64,000 nucleotides of DNA, taken from NCBI GenBank assembly GCA_021740625.1, contig JAIOZK010000006.1:103991-167990 (forward strand). The letters run 5' to 3'. The position numbers and the translations under genes are program-made. Shown piece by piece: positions 27,333 to 36,038 of this stretch. The stretch is from Bacteroidales bacterium (GTDB lineage: Bacteria; Bacteroidota; Bacteroidia; Bacteroidales; JAIOZK01). Numbering within the stretch: position 1 is the stretch's first letter; each line of letters starts with the position of its first letter. The notes under the pieces were generated by a model. That model was not told the origin of the DNA and ran no database searches. It worked only from the letters and a program-made list of their open reading frames with translations.

Positions 27333-28007
27333 TCATCCTTGCAACAAATCCCCTTCCTGTTCAATCAGCGCTTCTGAATTATTCACCGGTGAATTGACTG
27401 CCCTGGAAACGGGATATGCCAGCATTTTGTCGGCGGGGTAAGCTTTCAGCAACTCCTTGAGCACGGCAGGATCATTTTCCCCAAGCCAGGTTTTTTCGCT
27501 TGTTTCATCCAGGATCACCGGCATACGGTTGTGGATTCTTTCCATGAGCTTGTTGGGACTTGTGGTTATGATGGAGAAGGAATTGACCTCCCTGTCCTCC
27601 GCGTCCTTCCAGGTATCCCAGATCCCCGCGAAAGAAAACAGCTTTTCATCTTTCAGGAAAATGCGATAAGGTGTTTTTTCTTTTCCATTTTTTTTCCATT
27701 CATAAAAACCATTGCTGATGACCAGGCATCTTTTTCGCTTGAAGGGGTTTTTGTAAGAAGGCTTCTGGTCGATGGTTTCGGCCTTGGCATTGATCATCCT
27801 GTATCCGATCTTCATATCCTTTGCCCAGAAAGGGATCAATCCCCACCTGAAAAAACTCAGTTTGTCCGGTTGCTGGTTAGAGATCACCGGGAGGTTTTGG
27901 GAGGGGGCGCAATTGTATGAAGGCCTGTATAACTTTTCATACACTTCAACATTGAAGCGAACGCTTATATCTTTTTCCTGCACCGACATCTGGTATCTTC
28001 CACACAT
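27333..28007 (-). CDS. SOS response-associated peptidase YedK / HMCES family
   Basis: Forms a covalent thiazolidine crosslink with abasic sites in single-stranded DNA, shielding them. ATG at 28007 is required because the catalytic Cys must be residue 2 after Met removal (MCGRYQMS). Other active-site parts are YRMINAKAETID (Asn and Glu) and RIHNRMPVIL (His). The 224 residues are normal length. Located 5 bp after the NUDIX gene on the same strand, suggesting a small repair/sanitation operon. Confidence 0.93.
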   Translation of the reverse strand: MCGRYQMSVQEKDISVRFNVEVYEKLYRPSYNCAPSQNLPVISNQQPDKLSFFRWGLIPFWAKDMKIGYRMINAKAETIDQKPSYKNPFKRKRCLVISNGFYEWKKNGKEKTPYRIFLKDEKLFSFAGIWDTWKDAEDREVNSFSIITTSPNKLMERIHNRMPVILDETSEKTWLGENDPAVLKELLKAYPADKMLAYPVSRAVNSPVNNSEALIEQEGDLLQG

Positions 28008-28012
28008 AAGAA

Positions 28013-28444
28013 TCAAATTAATTTTTCAATGGCCATTTTCATGATCTTATCGTGATCAAAGGCAAGCTCCGGCAGATCATCCAGGTCGAACCACCTGGCC
28101 TCGCTGGCATCATCCCCGCCTTTAACGGCTGCATTACCGGGATGGGTGAATCCGTAATGTACCACGGCAATCGTTCTACCGCGCGGGTCCCGGCCCGGAT
28201 CACCAAAAGTATACATTTGTTCAAGTTCAATGTTTTTCAAGCCCGTTTCCTCTTCCAGCTCACGCCGGGCGGAGGCTGCAAGTGTTTCATCCATTTCCAC
28301 AAAACCACCCGGAAAAGCCCACTGACCCTCAAAAGGGTAACGGCCTCTTTTGATCAGCAGGACTTTGTGTGCATTATCTTCTTTCAGGAAGATCACACAA
28401 TCCACCGTTACCGATGGCCGTGGGTATTGATAAGTATATGCCAT
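28013..28444 (-). CDS. NUDIX hydrolase
   Basis: Nucleotide-derivative pyrophosphatase, cytosolic. The Nudix box reads GGFVEMDETLAASARRELEE followed by ETGL (around 47-69), fully conserved. The preceding GRYPFEGQWAFPGG and the following GDPGRDPRGRTIAVVHYGF suggest the ADP-ribose/8-oxo-type branch, but the exact substrate cannot be read. 143 residues, complete. Upstream is a strong terminator of the preceding gene, so it probably has its own promoter in 28445-28468. Confidence 0.9.
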   Translation of the reverse strand: MAYTYQYPRPSVTVDCVIFLKEDNAHKVLLIKRGRYPFEGQWAFPGGFVEMDETLAASARRELEEETGLKNIELEQMYTFGDPGRDPRGRTIAVVHYGFTHPGNAAVKGGDDASEARWFDLDDLPELAFDHDKIMKMAIEKLI

Positions 28445-28468
28445 TTACTTTAGTTTTTTACTAAAATA

Positions 28469-28496
28469 AAAAATCCCGGATAAACCGGGATTTTTT
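28469..28496 (-). terminator. Rho-independent terminator
   Basis: AAAATCCCGG and CCGGGATTTT with a 5-base loop and a T run on both strands. On the minus strand it lies about 40 bp after the stop of the DDIPF-repeat gene, and separates it from the NUDIX gene. Confidence 0.85.
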
Positions 28497-28535
28497 GAAG
28501 CGCGAAATGAATAATCCAACACAAAATCTTACCTT

Positions 28536-29066
28536 TTAGTGAAGCATTGTTTGCGGGAATTTGTGCTGAATATCTTTGATGGAAGTCCTGAAATCCATTT
28601 TTGGTTTTTCTAGTACACATTCCATAAAACTCTTTGTAAAGTCTTCCGGGTGAACAAATGTAAACCTTTCATTATTGGGCAACTGCAAAATCAGCCTGAA
28701 TACCTCTTTGTCCAGGTATTTTGCCCGTACATCATTGAAAGTAACTTTGTCAATTAAATAGCAAATCGTGTTGAAAGGAATATCATCCACATTGTCTTCT
28801 TCTTCCAGTTCCAAGTCTGTATTGTTTACCAGGTAATCAGAAGCAATCGCCTGGGTATTGAAAGGGATGTCATCCACATAGGATTCCTCCTCCAGCTTTT
28901 TATCGTCACCATCAGCGTTCACAAGATAATGACTTGCAATTTTTTTGGTATCAAAAGGAATATCCGGAACATTATCTTCTTCGTTTAGAATAAAAGGAAG
29001 ATTGGAAGCCGGTAGGTAGACGGCAAGGGTGGTATATACGATGATTTGCAGTATTAACTTTTTCAT
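28536..29066 (-). CDS. Secreted protein with DDIPFNT repeats
   Basis: 176 residues with a signal peptide (residues 1-20). The N-terminal half carries three copies of a 25-30-residue repeat: EEDNVPDIPFDTKKIASHYL, EESYVDDIPFNTQAIASDYL and EEDNVDDIPFNTICYLID. The C-terminal half is a mixed helical domain without recognised motifs. Small secreted Bacteroidota proteins with VDDIPFDT motifs are known to me as a recurring pattern without assigned function. Monocistronic, with its own terminator. Confidence 0.75.
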   Translation of the reverse strand: MKKLILQIIVYTTLAVYLPASNLPFILNEEDNVPDIPFDTKKIASHYLVNADGDDKKLEEESYVDDIPFNTQAIASDYLVNNTDLELEEEDNVDDIPFNTICYLIDKVTFNDVRAKYLDKEVFRLILQLPNNERFTFVHPEDFTKSFMECVLEKPKMDFRTSIKDIQHKFPQTMLH

Positions 29067-29261
29067 AATCCGGGAGTTTTTTAGTTGATAATCAATGAAC
29101 GAATGCTATGCCAAATTCTTAAATGGCTAATAAACAGTCGGTTAATTTCTATCTTGAATTGATAAACTGTTCATTTTTACAACAAAAGTGTTCAACAACG
29201 AACAATGATCAAAAGAACTTTTGTTTTGATTATTAGACGATTAAACCGGTGAGATGTTACA

Positions 29262-29375
29262 GTTCGATTGTTTCATTGTTTCATTGTTTCATTGTTTCAT
29301 TGTTTCATTGTTTCATTGTTTCATTGTTCAATTGTTCAATTGTTCAATTGTTCGATTGTTCGATTGTTCAATTGT
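29262..29375. repeat. 8-bp array TTGTTTCA changing to TTGTTCAA/TTGTTCGA
   Basis: About seven TTGTTTCA units followed by TTGTTCAA and TTGTTCGA units. The second half is the same unit as the arrays of cassette 1 (2812, 3357). The gap 29067-29538 contains only this array and the next one. Confidence 0.9.
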
Positions 29376-29450
29376 CACAGGATTTGATGAGATTTTCGAG
29401 GAAAATCCATGAATACGTGAATATATTACAGGCCGTGATAATTGTACACA

Positions 29451-29543
29451 CCATTCACAATTCACCATTCACAATTCACCATTCACAATTCACCATTCAC
29501 TATTCACCACTCACCACTCACCATTCACTATTCACCACTCACC
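29451..29543. repeat. ATTCACC/ATTCACA 7-bp array at rsmI stop
   Basis: Seven-bp units ATTCACA, ATTCACC, ATTCACT, CTCACCA. The array overlaps the TGA stop codon of rsmI (29539-29541, minus strand). The same unit occurs at 42481-42594 and 50114-50142. Confidence 0.9.
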
Positions 29544-30213
29544 AGGACTTGCCTTCAATCACGACTACAAACTCCCCTTTGATGTTTTTTTCTTTGAAGA
29601 TCTCCAGCAGTTCCTGAGCCGTTCCGCGGATGGTCTCTTCATATACTTTGGTGAGTTCGCGGGAGATGGACATATTTCTCCGGCTGCCCATAAATTCATT
29701 GACCTGCTCGAGCAACTTGACAATCCTGTAGGGTGACTCGTACAAAATAAGGGTGCATTCTTTTTCTGCCAGTTCTTTGATCCTGGTCTGCCGGCCTTTC
29801 TTGTGGGGCAAAAAACCTTCAAAATGAAATTTATCACAGGGCAAGCCACTCAGCAAAAGCGCCGGAAGGAAAGCCGAAGGACCCGGCAGGCATTCCACTT
29901 CGATGTCTTGTTCTATGCAGTTTCTGACCAGCAGAAAGCCGGGATCAGAAATTCCGGGTGTGCCCGCATCACTGATCAGCGCCAGGTCATTTCCCTCCTG
30001 TATCTTTTGAATTGCACCGGCCACAGATTTATGTTCATTGTGCTGGTGATGAGAAAACATGGGAGTTGATATCCCGAAATGCTTCAACAGCTTTCCGGAG
30101 TTGCGGGTATCTTCGGCAAGGACAAAATCAACATCCTTCAATACCTGAACGGCCCTGAAACTCATATCGTCCAGATTTCCGATGGGTGTAGGAACAAGGT
30201 AGAGTTTTCCCAT
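29539..30213 (-). CDS. rsmI: 16S rRNA (cytidine1402-2'-O)-methyltransferase
   Basis: SAM-dependent ribose methylation of C1402 in the 16S decoding centre. Motifs LYLVPTPIGNLDDMSFRA, DVDFVLAEDTRNSGKLL, ALISDAGTPGISDPGFLL, ECLPGPSAFLPALLLSGLP and LYESPYRIVKLL follow the tetrapyrrole-methylase-fold family order. At 224 residues it has the short form common in Bacteroidota, lacking the extra C-terminal domain of E. coli RsmI. The stop codon falls inside a 7-bp tandem array. Confidence 0.95.
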   Translation of the reverse strand: MGKLYLVPTPIGNLDDMSFRAVQVLKDVDFVLAEDTRNSGKLLKHFGISTPMFSHHQHNEHKSVAGAIQKIQEGNDLALISDAGTPGISDPGFLLVRNCIEQDIEVECLPGPSAFLPALLLSGLPCDKFHFEGFLPHKKGRQTRIKELAEKECTLILYESPYRIVKLLEQVNEFMGSRRNMSISRELTKVYEETIRGTAQELLEIFKEKNIKGEFVVVIEGKSW

Positions 30214-30215
30214 GA

Positions 30216-31472
30216 CTAAAAGCTGTTAACGAAATCAACAAGCAGCATGAAAAGGTCCTCGTATTCTGTCAGCGGGAGCCTGTCGGCCCGGTCATCCGGG
30301 TTGTGATATTCCATGAATTCTTTCCCCCTGGTATAAATAAAAACGGCCGGAACACCTTGCTTGTAAAACATACAATGATCGCTGTTGCAGGACTCACCCC
30401 TGGCTTTCACACTTTTTAAATAGGACTTTTCATCATTGATCTCTTTGAAGGCCTGGAAGGCATCGGGGAGTACTTTGCCGTTTACGATGGTAATGCCGTC
30501 GCTTCCGCTGCCTACCATATCCAGGTTGACCAGGAAAGCAATATTTTCCAGATCAGTCGGGGGATGCTCCGCACTATAGCGTGATCCCAACAAACCTGCC
30601 TCTTCCCCACCGAAAGCAATAAAGCCAACAGAATAATCGGGTTCGTTGTTCTCTTTACTGAAATGGCGGGCAAGATCCATGATCATAGCAGTACCGCTGG
30701 CATTATCATTGGCCCCCGGAAAATAAACATCCCTGCCCATCCGGCCCAGGTGATCATAATGCGCCGTGAAAAAGATGAACTTTTCAGGATTTTTTTTACC
30801 GGGAACATATGCCATTACATTCCGGGTTTCATAATCCTCTATAAATTTTGATTTCAGTTTTATATCCACTTCCCGTATTTTTTCTGGAGCAACCTCTATT
30901 TTCAGGTAAAGGATCGGAAAAGGGCTTACCTGATAAGCATCCGATACCCGCCATATTAATTTTTTATGGGCATACAGGAGCAGACCCGCCAGGTTTTCTG
31001 GTCTGTATTTGAATATGGAATCTTTCAGCTTTCCCGCTACAAGCAGAAATTTATCCGACAGATCATTTTCTGCATAAAAATCCAGCAACTCCCTTTTATC
31101 GGCTTCATCGCTATTAAAATAAATCACTTCAAAACTACCTTTTATGGATGGGGATGAGGCAGAGACCATATACTCAGTGCCGGCTTTCAATTCTTTGCCA
31201 TTGATTGAAAGATCAATCTTTGAAGGCAGGGTATTGATGTTGATATCAAATTCCTGGAAATAATCATCAAGCAGCGGTTTCAGGCCGGCATTTTTAAATT
31301 CATCCCTGATGAACTTCGCTGCTTTGAGTTCGCCCTTCTTAACATAACCACGCCCATGCATTTTTTCTGAGGCCAGGGTTGCTATTGTGCTTCTTGCATA
31401 GTCAACATCCTGGGAAAAAAGCCCTGTGCAAAGGAAAATCAACAATCCGGTCAGGAAAATATTTTTATACAT
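30216..31472 (-). CDS. M28-family zinc metallopeptidase, secreted
   Basis: Aminopeptidase-type exopeptidase with a signal peptide (start ATG at 31472, MYKNIFLTGLLIFLCTGLFS), 418 residues. Co-catalytic zinc ligands are visible in FTAHYDHLG, GANDNASGTAM, GGEEAGLLGS, LVNLDMVG and EYHNPDDRADRL. A PA-like insert appears between about 100 and 220. It lies 2 bp from rsmI and overlaps the end of the preceding gene by 8 bp. Probably periplasmic or exported. Confidence 0.9.
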   Translation of the reverse strand: MYKNIFLTGLLIFLCTGLFSQDVDYARSTIATLASEKMHGRGYVKKGELKAAKFIRDEFKNAGLKPLLDDYFQEFDININTLPSKIDLSINGKELKAGTEYMVSASSPSIKGSFEVIYFNSDEADKRELLDFYAENDLSDKFLLVAGKLKDSIFKYRPENLAGLLLYAHKKLIWRVSDAYQVSPFPILYLKIEVAPEKIREVDIKLKSKFIEDYETRNVMAYVPGKKNPEKFIFFTAHYDHLGRMGRDVYFPGANDNASGTAMIMDLARHFSKENNEPDYSVGFIAFGGEEAGLLGSRYSAEHPPTDLENIAFLVNLDMVGSGSDGITIVNGKVLPDAFQAFKEINDEKSYLKSVKARGESCNSDHCMFYKQGVPAVFIYTRGKEFMEYHNPDDRADRLPLTEYEDLFMLLVDFVNSF

Positions 31473-32304
31473 CACTGAATCTTCTTTCGACATAAGACAT
31501 GAAATGATTGACTGCATCGGGCTTCACATCCCATTTATATTTTTCACCCAGGTTGCTGATGACTGATTTTGCCTGCTCCAGGGTACCCATGCTGTTGATG
31601 TTTTCAACCGCATTGTTGTAATCCTGCATGTTGCCATCGAAGAGATCATTGATAAACAGGAATTTTTCGTTGATGCCGATGGCATCTTTCAGGTCGGTGA
31701 TCTTGTTTTTCTGCATGCGGGCACCCAGACTGGCATCACCTTCATCCCTGAATTTATCCGCGAGTGTAGCATTGTTCTCTGCAAACAGATCGGCAGTGCG
31801 CACCGGATCTTTTGATTTTTCAATGGGAGCTGCCTTTTCAGGTTTAGGTTTCGGTGCAGGTTGTTCTTTCTTGGCCAGCGGTGCTTTGGCCTCAGGTTCT
31901 TCAGGTTTTTCCCTTTCTTCGGTTTCCGCTGCTATTTTCTTTTTTTCCGTTACCGGTGGTGGAGTACGCTCCCGGGTTGGCTCAGGTTTATTTTCCTGCG
32001 GATCGGTTTTTGGTGTTTTTTCTTCAGGAACTTCACTTGCTTTTTCTTTGTGTGAAACGGCATGTTCTTCCTTCTTTATTTCCTGCTTTTCGGGCTTAAG
32101 CTTCTGCTCACTTGCAAGATGTTTGCCCGCCCTGTTTTCCTTGTCCAGGGTATAATAATCTTCATAAAGCTTGCGGATATTTCCCATGGCAATATCCATT
32201 TCGATCTGCGGAATTCGCCCTTCATGGGATAAAATGACTTCCGTTTGTTCTGCAAGTGCTTCCAGGGTATTGGAAATTTCTTTCTTCAAAATGCTGATAT
32301 TCAT
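31465..32304 (-). CDS. Conserved Bacteroidota protein with charged linker
   Basis: 279 residues, cytosolic. A helical N-terminal part (residues 1-60, IRKLYEDYYTLDKEN), a long Lys/Glu/Pro-rich low-complexity linker (about 60-165) and a conserved C-terminal helical domain (LADKFRDEGDASLGARMQ, DLKDAIGINEKFLFINDLFD, AVNHFMSYVERRF). I know this domain only as an uncharacterised Bacteroidota family. It overlaps the M28 gene, so translation may be coupled. Confidence 0.7.
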   Translation of the reverse strand: MNISILKKEISNTLEALAEQTEVILSHEGRIPQIEMDIAMGNIRKLYEDYYTLDKENRAGKHLASEQKLKPEKQEIKKEEHAVSHKEKASEVPEEKTPKTDPQENKPEPTRERTPPPVTEKKKIAAETEEREKPEEPEAKAPLAKKEQPAPKPKPEKAAPIEKSKDPVRTADLFAENNATLADKFRDEGDASLGARMQKNKITDLKDAIGINEKFLFINDLFDGNMQDYNNAVENINSMGTLEQAKSVISNLGEKYKWDVKPDAVNHFMSYVERRFSDV

Positions 32305-32389
32305 CCTGTGATTACTGTATTTGCGTTGATGAAATAATTAAATTTGTACATTAATCAAAGATATAAAACATTAAGCTTTCCGGTTTTAA

Positions 32390-32968
32390 ATGTTTTTAGA
32401 AAAATCCAAACATCCGAATCGCAGTGGCTGGATAGAGGTCATCTGCGGATCCATGTTTTCCGGGAAAACCGAGGAACTGATCCGCCGGCTGAACCGCGCC
32501 CGCATCGCAAAGCAAAATGTTGAGATCTTCAAACCTAAGATGGATAAACGATACGATGAGGAGAATGTTGTTTCTCACGACTCATCCGCCATCCACTCAA
32601 CGCCGGTTGAAACAAGCGCCCAGATCATATTGTACGCAAACGATTTTGATGTGGTAGGAATTGATGAAGCCCAGTTTTTTGATGAAGAACTTTCGGTCGT
32701 TTGCAATGAACTGGCCAACCAGGGGGTCAGGGTGATCGTGGCCGGCCTGGATATGGATTTCAACGGGCAACCTTTTGGTCCCATGCCCAAATTGCTGGCC
32801 TCTGCCGAATTCATTACCAAAGTACATGCAATATGCATGAACTGCGGCAACCTGGCCAATTTCACACATCGTTTCTCCGGTTCTGAGGACCTGGTCATGC
32901 TCGGTGAAAAAGAAAGCTATGAAGCCTTGTGCAGGGCCTGTTTCCTGGAGAAAAGAAAAAAGCGCTGA
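32390..32968 (+). CDS. tdk: Thymidine kinase (type II)
   Basis: Phosphorylates thymidine with ATP in the salvage pathway. P-loop [11 protein letters not shown] (21-31), Walker B-like [11 protein letters not shown], lasso-region [18 protein letters not shown] and a zinc site formed by CMNC and CRAC. The 192 residues are normal. Divergent from the charged-linker gene, 85 bp apart. Confidence 0.96.
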   Translation: MFLEKSKHPNRSGWIEVICGSMFSGKTEELIRRLNRARIAKQNVEIFKPKMDKRYDEENVVSHDSSAIHSTPVETSAQIILYANDFDVVGIDEAQFFDEELSVVCNELANQGVRVIVAGLDMDFNGQPFGPMPKLLASAEFITKVHAICMNCGNLANFTHRFSGSEDLVMLGEKESYEALCRACFLEKRKKR

Positions 32969-33031
32969 TTTCCTCATTTTTCTTTAATTTCGTATACTTG
33001 CATCTTGTTTTTAATGAAATAGAAATTGTAC

Positions 33032-33679
33032 ATGAAAAGAATAGCATTCATAATGATAATCCTGTTTACCGGTATCAGTTTTAGCGGTTGCTCACAGAAA
33101 AACAAGGATGAAAAAATGGTGGTAATTCATACCGATTACGGAGACATGAAACTGAAACTTTACAATGAAACACCGCTTCACCGGGATAATTTTATCAAGC
33201 TGGTGAAGGAAGGATGGTATGAAGATTCTCCTTTTCACCGCATCATGGAAGGTTTTATGATACAGGGCGGTGGAAATGCCGACGGAAGACCTGATCCCGG
33301 GTATACCATTGAAGCCGAATTCGTACCCAAATATTTCCATAAAAGAGGAGCGCTGGCGGCTGCCAGAACCCCCGACCGCGTGAACCCTGAAAAACGTTCA
33401 TCCGGTTCCCAGTTTTATATCGTTGATGGAAGAACCTTTACCGATGAAGAAATTGACTTCATGGCCGAAAAATATGACAATACCTACACCGAAGAACAGC
33501 GTGAAACCTACAAAAACATTGGCGGCGCTCCCCACCTTGACGGGGATTATACCGTTTTCGGGGAACTGGTCGAAGGATTCGATGTGGTAGACAAGATTGC
33601 TGCCGTGGAGACGAATAAAAAGAGAGGTAACAAACCCTTGCAGGATGTTACCATGACAATAGAAATCATAGAAGAGTAA
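33032..33679 (+). CDS. Cyclophilin-type peptidyl-prolyl isomerase, lipoprotein
   Basis: Cis-trans isomerase of proline bonds for envelope protein folding. The start is ATG at 33032 (MKRIAFIMIILFTGISFSGC), a lipoprotein signal with Cys20 after FSG. The core contains PLHRDNFIKLV, DSPFHRIMEGFMIQGG (Arg catalytic), SSGSQFYIVDGR and VFGELVEGFDVVDKI. An insert of about 25 residues (EEIDFMAEKYDN to ETYKNIGG) is typical of the Bacteroidota lipoprotein subgroup. 215 residues. Confidence 0.93.
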   Translation: MKRIAFIMIILFTGISFSGCSQKNKDEKMVVIHTDYGDMKLKLYNETPLHRDNFIKLVKEGWYEDSPFHRIMEGFMIQGGGNADGRPDPGYTIEAEFVPKYFHKRGALAAARTPDRVNPEKRSSGSQFYIVDGRTFTDEEIDFMAEKYDNTYTEEQRETYKNIGGAPHLDGDYTVFGELVEGFDVVDKIAAVETNKKRGNKPLQDVTMTIEIIEE

Positions 33680-33697
33680 CAACAAATATCAGCCAAT

Positions 33698-33735
33698 CCC
33701 GGTGATAGCTCCATGCCGGGGCATCAGAGGAGCTA
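33698..33735 (+). promoter_or_regulatory. Possible RNA pseudoknot over the pheS ribosome binding site
   Basis: CCCGG (33698-33702) can pair with CCGGG (33716-33720), and its loop holds TAGCTCC (33706-33712), which is complementary over 7 bases to GGAGCTA (33729-33735). The second stem includes the Shine-Dalgarno-like GAGGAG 10 bp before the pheS ATG. Interlocked pairing of this kind could control translation. Inference from sequence only. Confidence 0.45.
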
Positions 33736-33745
33736 AAATTTACGC

Positions 33746-34768
33746 ATGAAAGATAAAATTGAAAAGATACAAGCCGAAATTGAAGCATACCGGGCAGAGC
33801 AGCCCGAACAGGCGGAAGCTTTCCGGCTGAAATACCTGACAAAAAAAGGAGTGATCCCCTCGCTCTTTGGTGAATTCAAGAACATCCCTCCCGAACAGAA
33901 GAAAGAGTTCGGAAAAATCCTGAATGGACTGAAGCAAAAAGCCGAACAGAAGTACAGGGAGCTGAAAGAGGCTGTCGATCGTAAATCCGATCAGTTAACC
34001 GATGACATTGATCTTACCCTGCCGGCCGATTTCATGCCAACGGGCAGCCGGCATCCCATTTCCATCGTCAGGAACCAGATGATCGATATTTTTAAAAGGA
34101 TTGGTTTTACGGTGTATACAGGTCCGGAAATTGAAGACGACTGGCACAATTTCTCCGCCCTGAATTTTGTCGAAGATCACCCGGCCAGGGATATGCAGGA
34201 TACTTTCTTCATAGAGAAAGATCCGGACATCCTTTTGCGCACGCATACCTCTTCAGCGCAGATCAGGGCCATGCAACAAACCCAGCCGCCCATCCGGCAG
34301 ATATACCCGGGCAGGGTTTTCAGGAATGAAGCCATATCAGCACGTTCCCATTGCATCTTCCATCAGATAGAAGGTTTGTATGTAGATGAAAATGTTTCCT
34401 TCGTAGACCTCAAACAAACCCTTTATTATTTTGCGAAAGAGTTTTATGGCCAGGATGTTCAGGTAAGATTCCGGCCTTCCTATTTCCCCTTCACCGAACC
34501 CTCTGCCGAAATGGATGTATCCTGCTTCCTTTGCGGAGGAAAAGGATGCAAGATTTGCAAGCATACGGGCTGGGTAGAGATCCTGGGTTGCGGCATGGTC
34601 GATCCCAATGTTTTATCCAATTGCAACATCAACCCCGAAAAATATACCGGTTTTGCTTTCGGCATCGGCATCGAAAGGACCACCATGGTAAAATACCAGA
34701 TCGAAGACATCAGGCTTTTCTTTGAGAATGATGTGCGTTTTCTGGAGCAATTCAGATCGGTGGTTTGA
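33746..34768 (+). CDS. pheS: Phenylalanyl-tRNA synthetase alpha subunit
   Basis: Class II synthetase catalytic subunit. A coiled-coil N-terminal arm (1-90), motif 1 region around FMPTGSRHPISIVRNQMID, motif 2 FRNEAISARSHCIFHQIEG, and motif 3 GFAFGIGIERTTMVKYQI. A zinc-like Cys cluster CFLCGGKGCKIC lies near 255-270. The 340 residues match the family. pheT is not in this window, which is usual for Bacteroidota where the two genes are apart. Confidence 0.96.
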   Translation: MKDKIEKIQAEIEAYRAEQPEQAEAFRLKYLTKKGVIPSLFGEFKNIPPEQKKEFGKILNGLKQKAEQKYRELKEAVDRKSDQLTDDIDLTLPADFMPTGSRHPISIVRNQMIDIFKRIGFTVYTGPEIEDDWHNFSALNFVEDHPARDMQDTFFIEKDPDILLRTHTSSAQIRAMQQTQPPIRQIYPGRVFRNEAISARSHCIFHQIEGLYVDENVSFVDLKQTLYYFAKEFYGQDVQVRFRPSYFPFTEPSAEMDVSCFLCGGKGCKICKHTGWVEILGCGMVDPNVLSNCNINPEKYTGFAFGIGIERTTMVKYQIEDIRLFFENDVRFLEQFRSVV

Positions 34769-34872
34769 TAGAACGCGGAATAGCGCTGAAAATAAATGTG
34801 TTACGAATTCATTTCTTTGTGTTCCTTTGCGCATTGGTGTCTTTTTGACAATTTTTTATTTAATATAACAAG

Positions 34873-34896
34873 TCACACAGTCTCTCAGTCTCTCAG
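34873..34896. repeat. Short CAGTCTCT array at GT2 stop
   Basis: ACACAGTCTCTCAGTCTCTCAG, an 8-bp unit (CAGTCTCT) repeated about 2.5 times and covering the TGA stop (34893-34895) of the minus-strand glycosyltransferase gene. Confidence 0.65.
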
Positions 34897-36038
34897 CCAT
34901 TCCTCCCTTTCCAGGAATACCGCACCAGGTTGCCGGCCAGCCCTATGACGGAAATATACGGGATATAAAGGATCTGCAGGAGCGGGAACCAGATCATCAG
35001 ATCCTGCTTCCGGGTAAAGGATGTAATGCCCAGCAAAATAGGCAGATCGATCAGGCTTTTGACCAGCAGCATGAGCAGAGAGGGAACGAGGAGACCGGGT
35101 AGCCAGATGGACAGGATAAAAGCGGCAAAGACGAGATAATTGAAAAGATATATGATGAGGGATGCCGTGATGATGCCCAGGTTGGTGTATCCTTTCGACT
35201 TGGACACCCAGCGAAGCCGCTGGTGCAAAAAGGAACCGAATTTCTTTTTGGCAAAAGTATGCACAATGGCCTCGTGGCTTTTCAGGAACTTCACCGAATT
35301 GTTCCCGTAATATTTCCTGATTTTCAGCATGAGGAAAACATCATCCCCCGACATGAATTTTTCATCGGTATTATCTTCTTTGACCTTCAGGTATGCCTCT
35401 TTCTCAAAAGCCAGGTTGGCAGCATTGCACATGATGGGCGCATTCACGGAAGCAGCGCCGGCACCCGAAGCGATCAAACTTAGAAATTCCAGGGATTGTA
35501 TTTTCTGAAAGAACCCCTTTTCACCATGGTAGCTCACAGGAGCGGAGATCATCGCAGGCCTTTCTTTTTCATAAAATCCTGCCATGTTTTTCAGCCATTC
35601 GGGTCCCATGCTGCAATCAGCATCTGTGGTGAGCAAAAGATGTCCTTTGCTTTTTTCCACCCCACGGGCAATGGCTTCCTTTTTCCCGGACCTTTCATTT
35701 TCCCGGATGCCGACCAGGTGGATCTTGTATTCCTTGTGTTCCTGTATGAATTGTTCAACACGCTTGGCCGTTTGATCTTCCGACTGATCATCCACAACGA
35801 TCACTTCAAAAAGGCTGGCAGGATAATGTTGTTTCAGGATGGATGATAAACAAGGGAGAATGTTCTTCTCTTCGTTGCGGGCGGCAATGATGATGCTGAT
35901 GAAGACTTGCGGGTCGGCACCTGCTGTTTTATACCTTTTCAGCCTAAACCAGCCAAAGGTATAAATGCCTATCAGCAGCAGGTATAATATGCTGAAAAAC
36001 TGCATCAGGAGGTATATGAGGGCATAATTAATTTCCAT
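34893..36038 (-). CDS. Family 2 glycosyltransferase, membrane-bound
   Basis: 381 residues: an N-terminal membrane helix (about 5-28), a GT-A domain (ISIIIAARNEEKNILPCL, VIVVDDQSEDQTAKRV, LLTTDADCSMG with the DAD metal site), QRLRWVSKSKG (the QxxRW motif of processive enzymes) and three or four C-terminal membrane helices. Probably transfers sugars to a lipid or polysaccharide at the inner membrane. Overlaps the flippase-like gene by 11 bp, suggesting that both act on one glycolipid. Confidence 0.9.
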   Translation of the reverse strand: MEINYALIYLLMQFFSILYLLLIGIYTFGWFRLKRYKTAGADPQVFISIIIAARNEEKNILPCLSSILKQHYPASLFEVIVVDDQSEDQTAKRVEQFIQEHKEYKIHLVGIRENERSGKKEAIARGVEKSKGHLLLTTDADCSMGPEWLKNMAGFYEKERPAMISAPVSYHGEKGFFQKIQSLEFLSLIASGAGAASVNAPIMCNAANLAFEKEAYLKVKEDNTDEKFMSGDDVFLMLKIRKYYGNNSVKFLKSHEAIVHTFAKKKFGSFLHQRLRWVSKSKGYTNLGIITASLIIYLFNYLVFAAFILSIWLPGLLVPSLLMLLVKSLIDLPILLGITSFTRKQDLMIWFPLLQILYIPYISVIGLAGNLVRYSWKGRNG

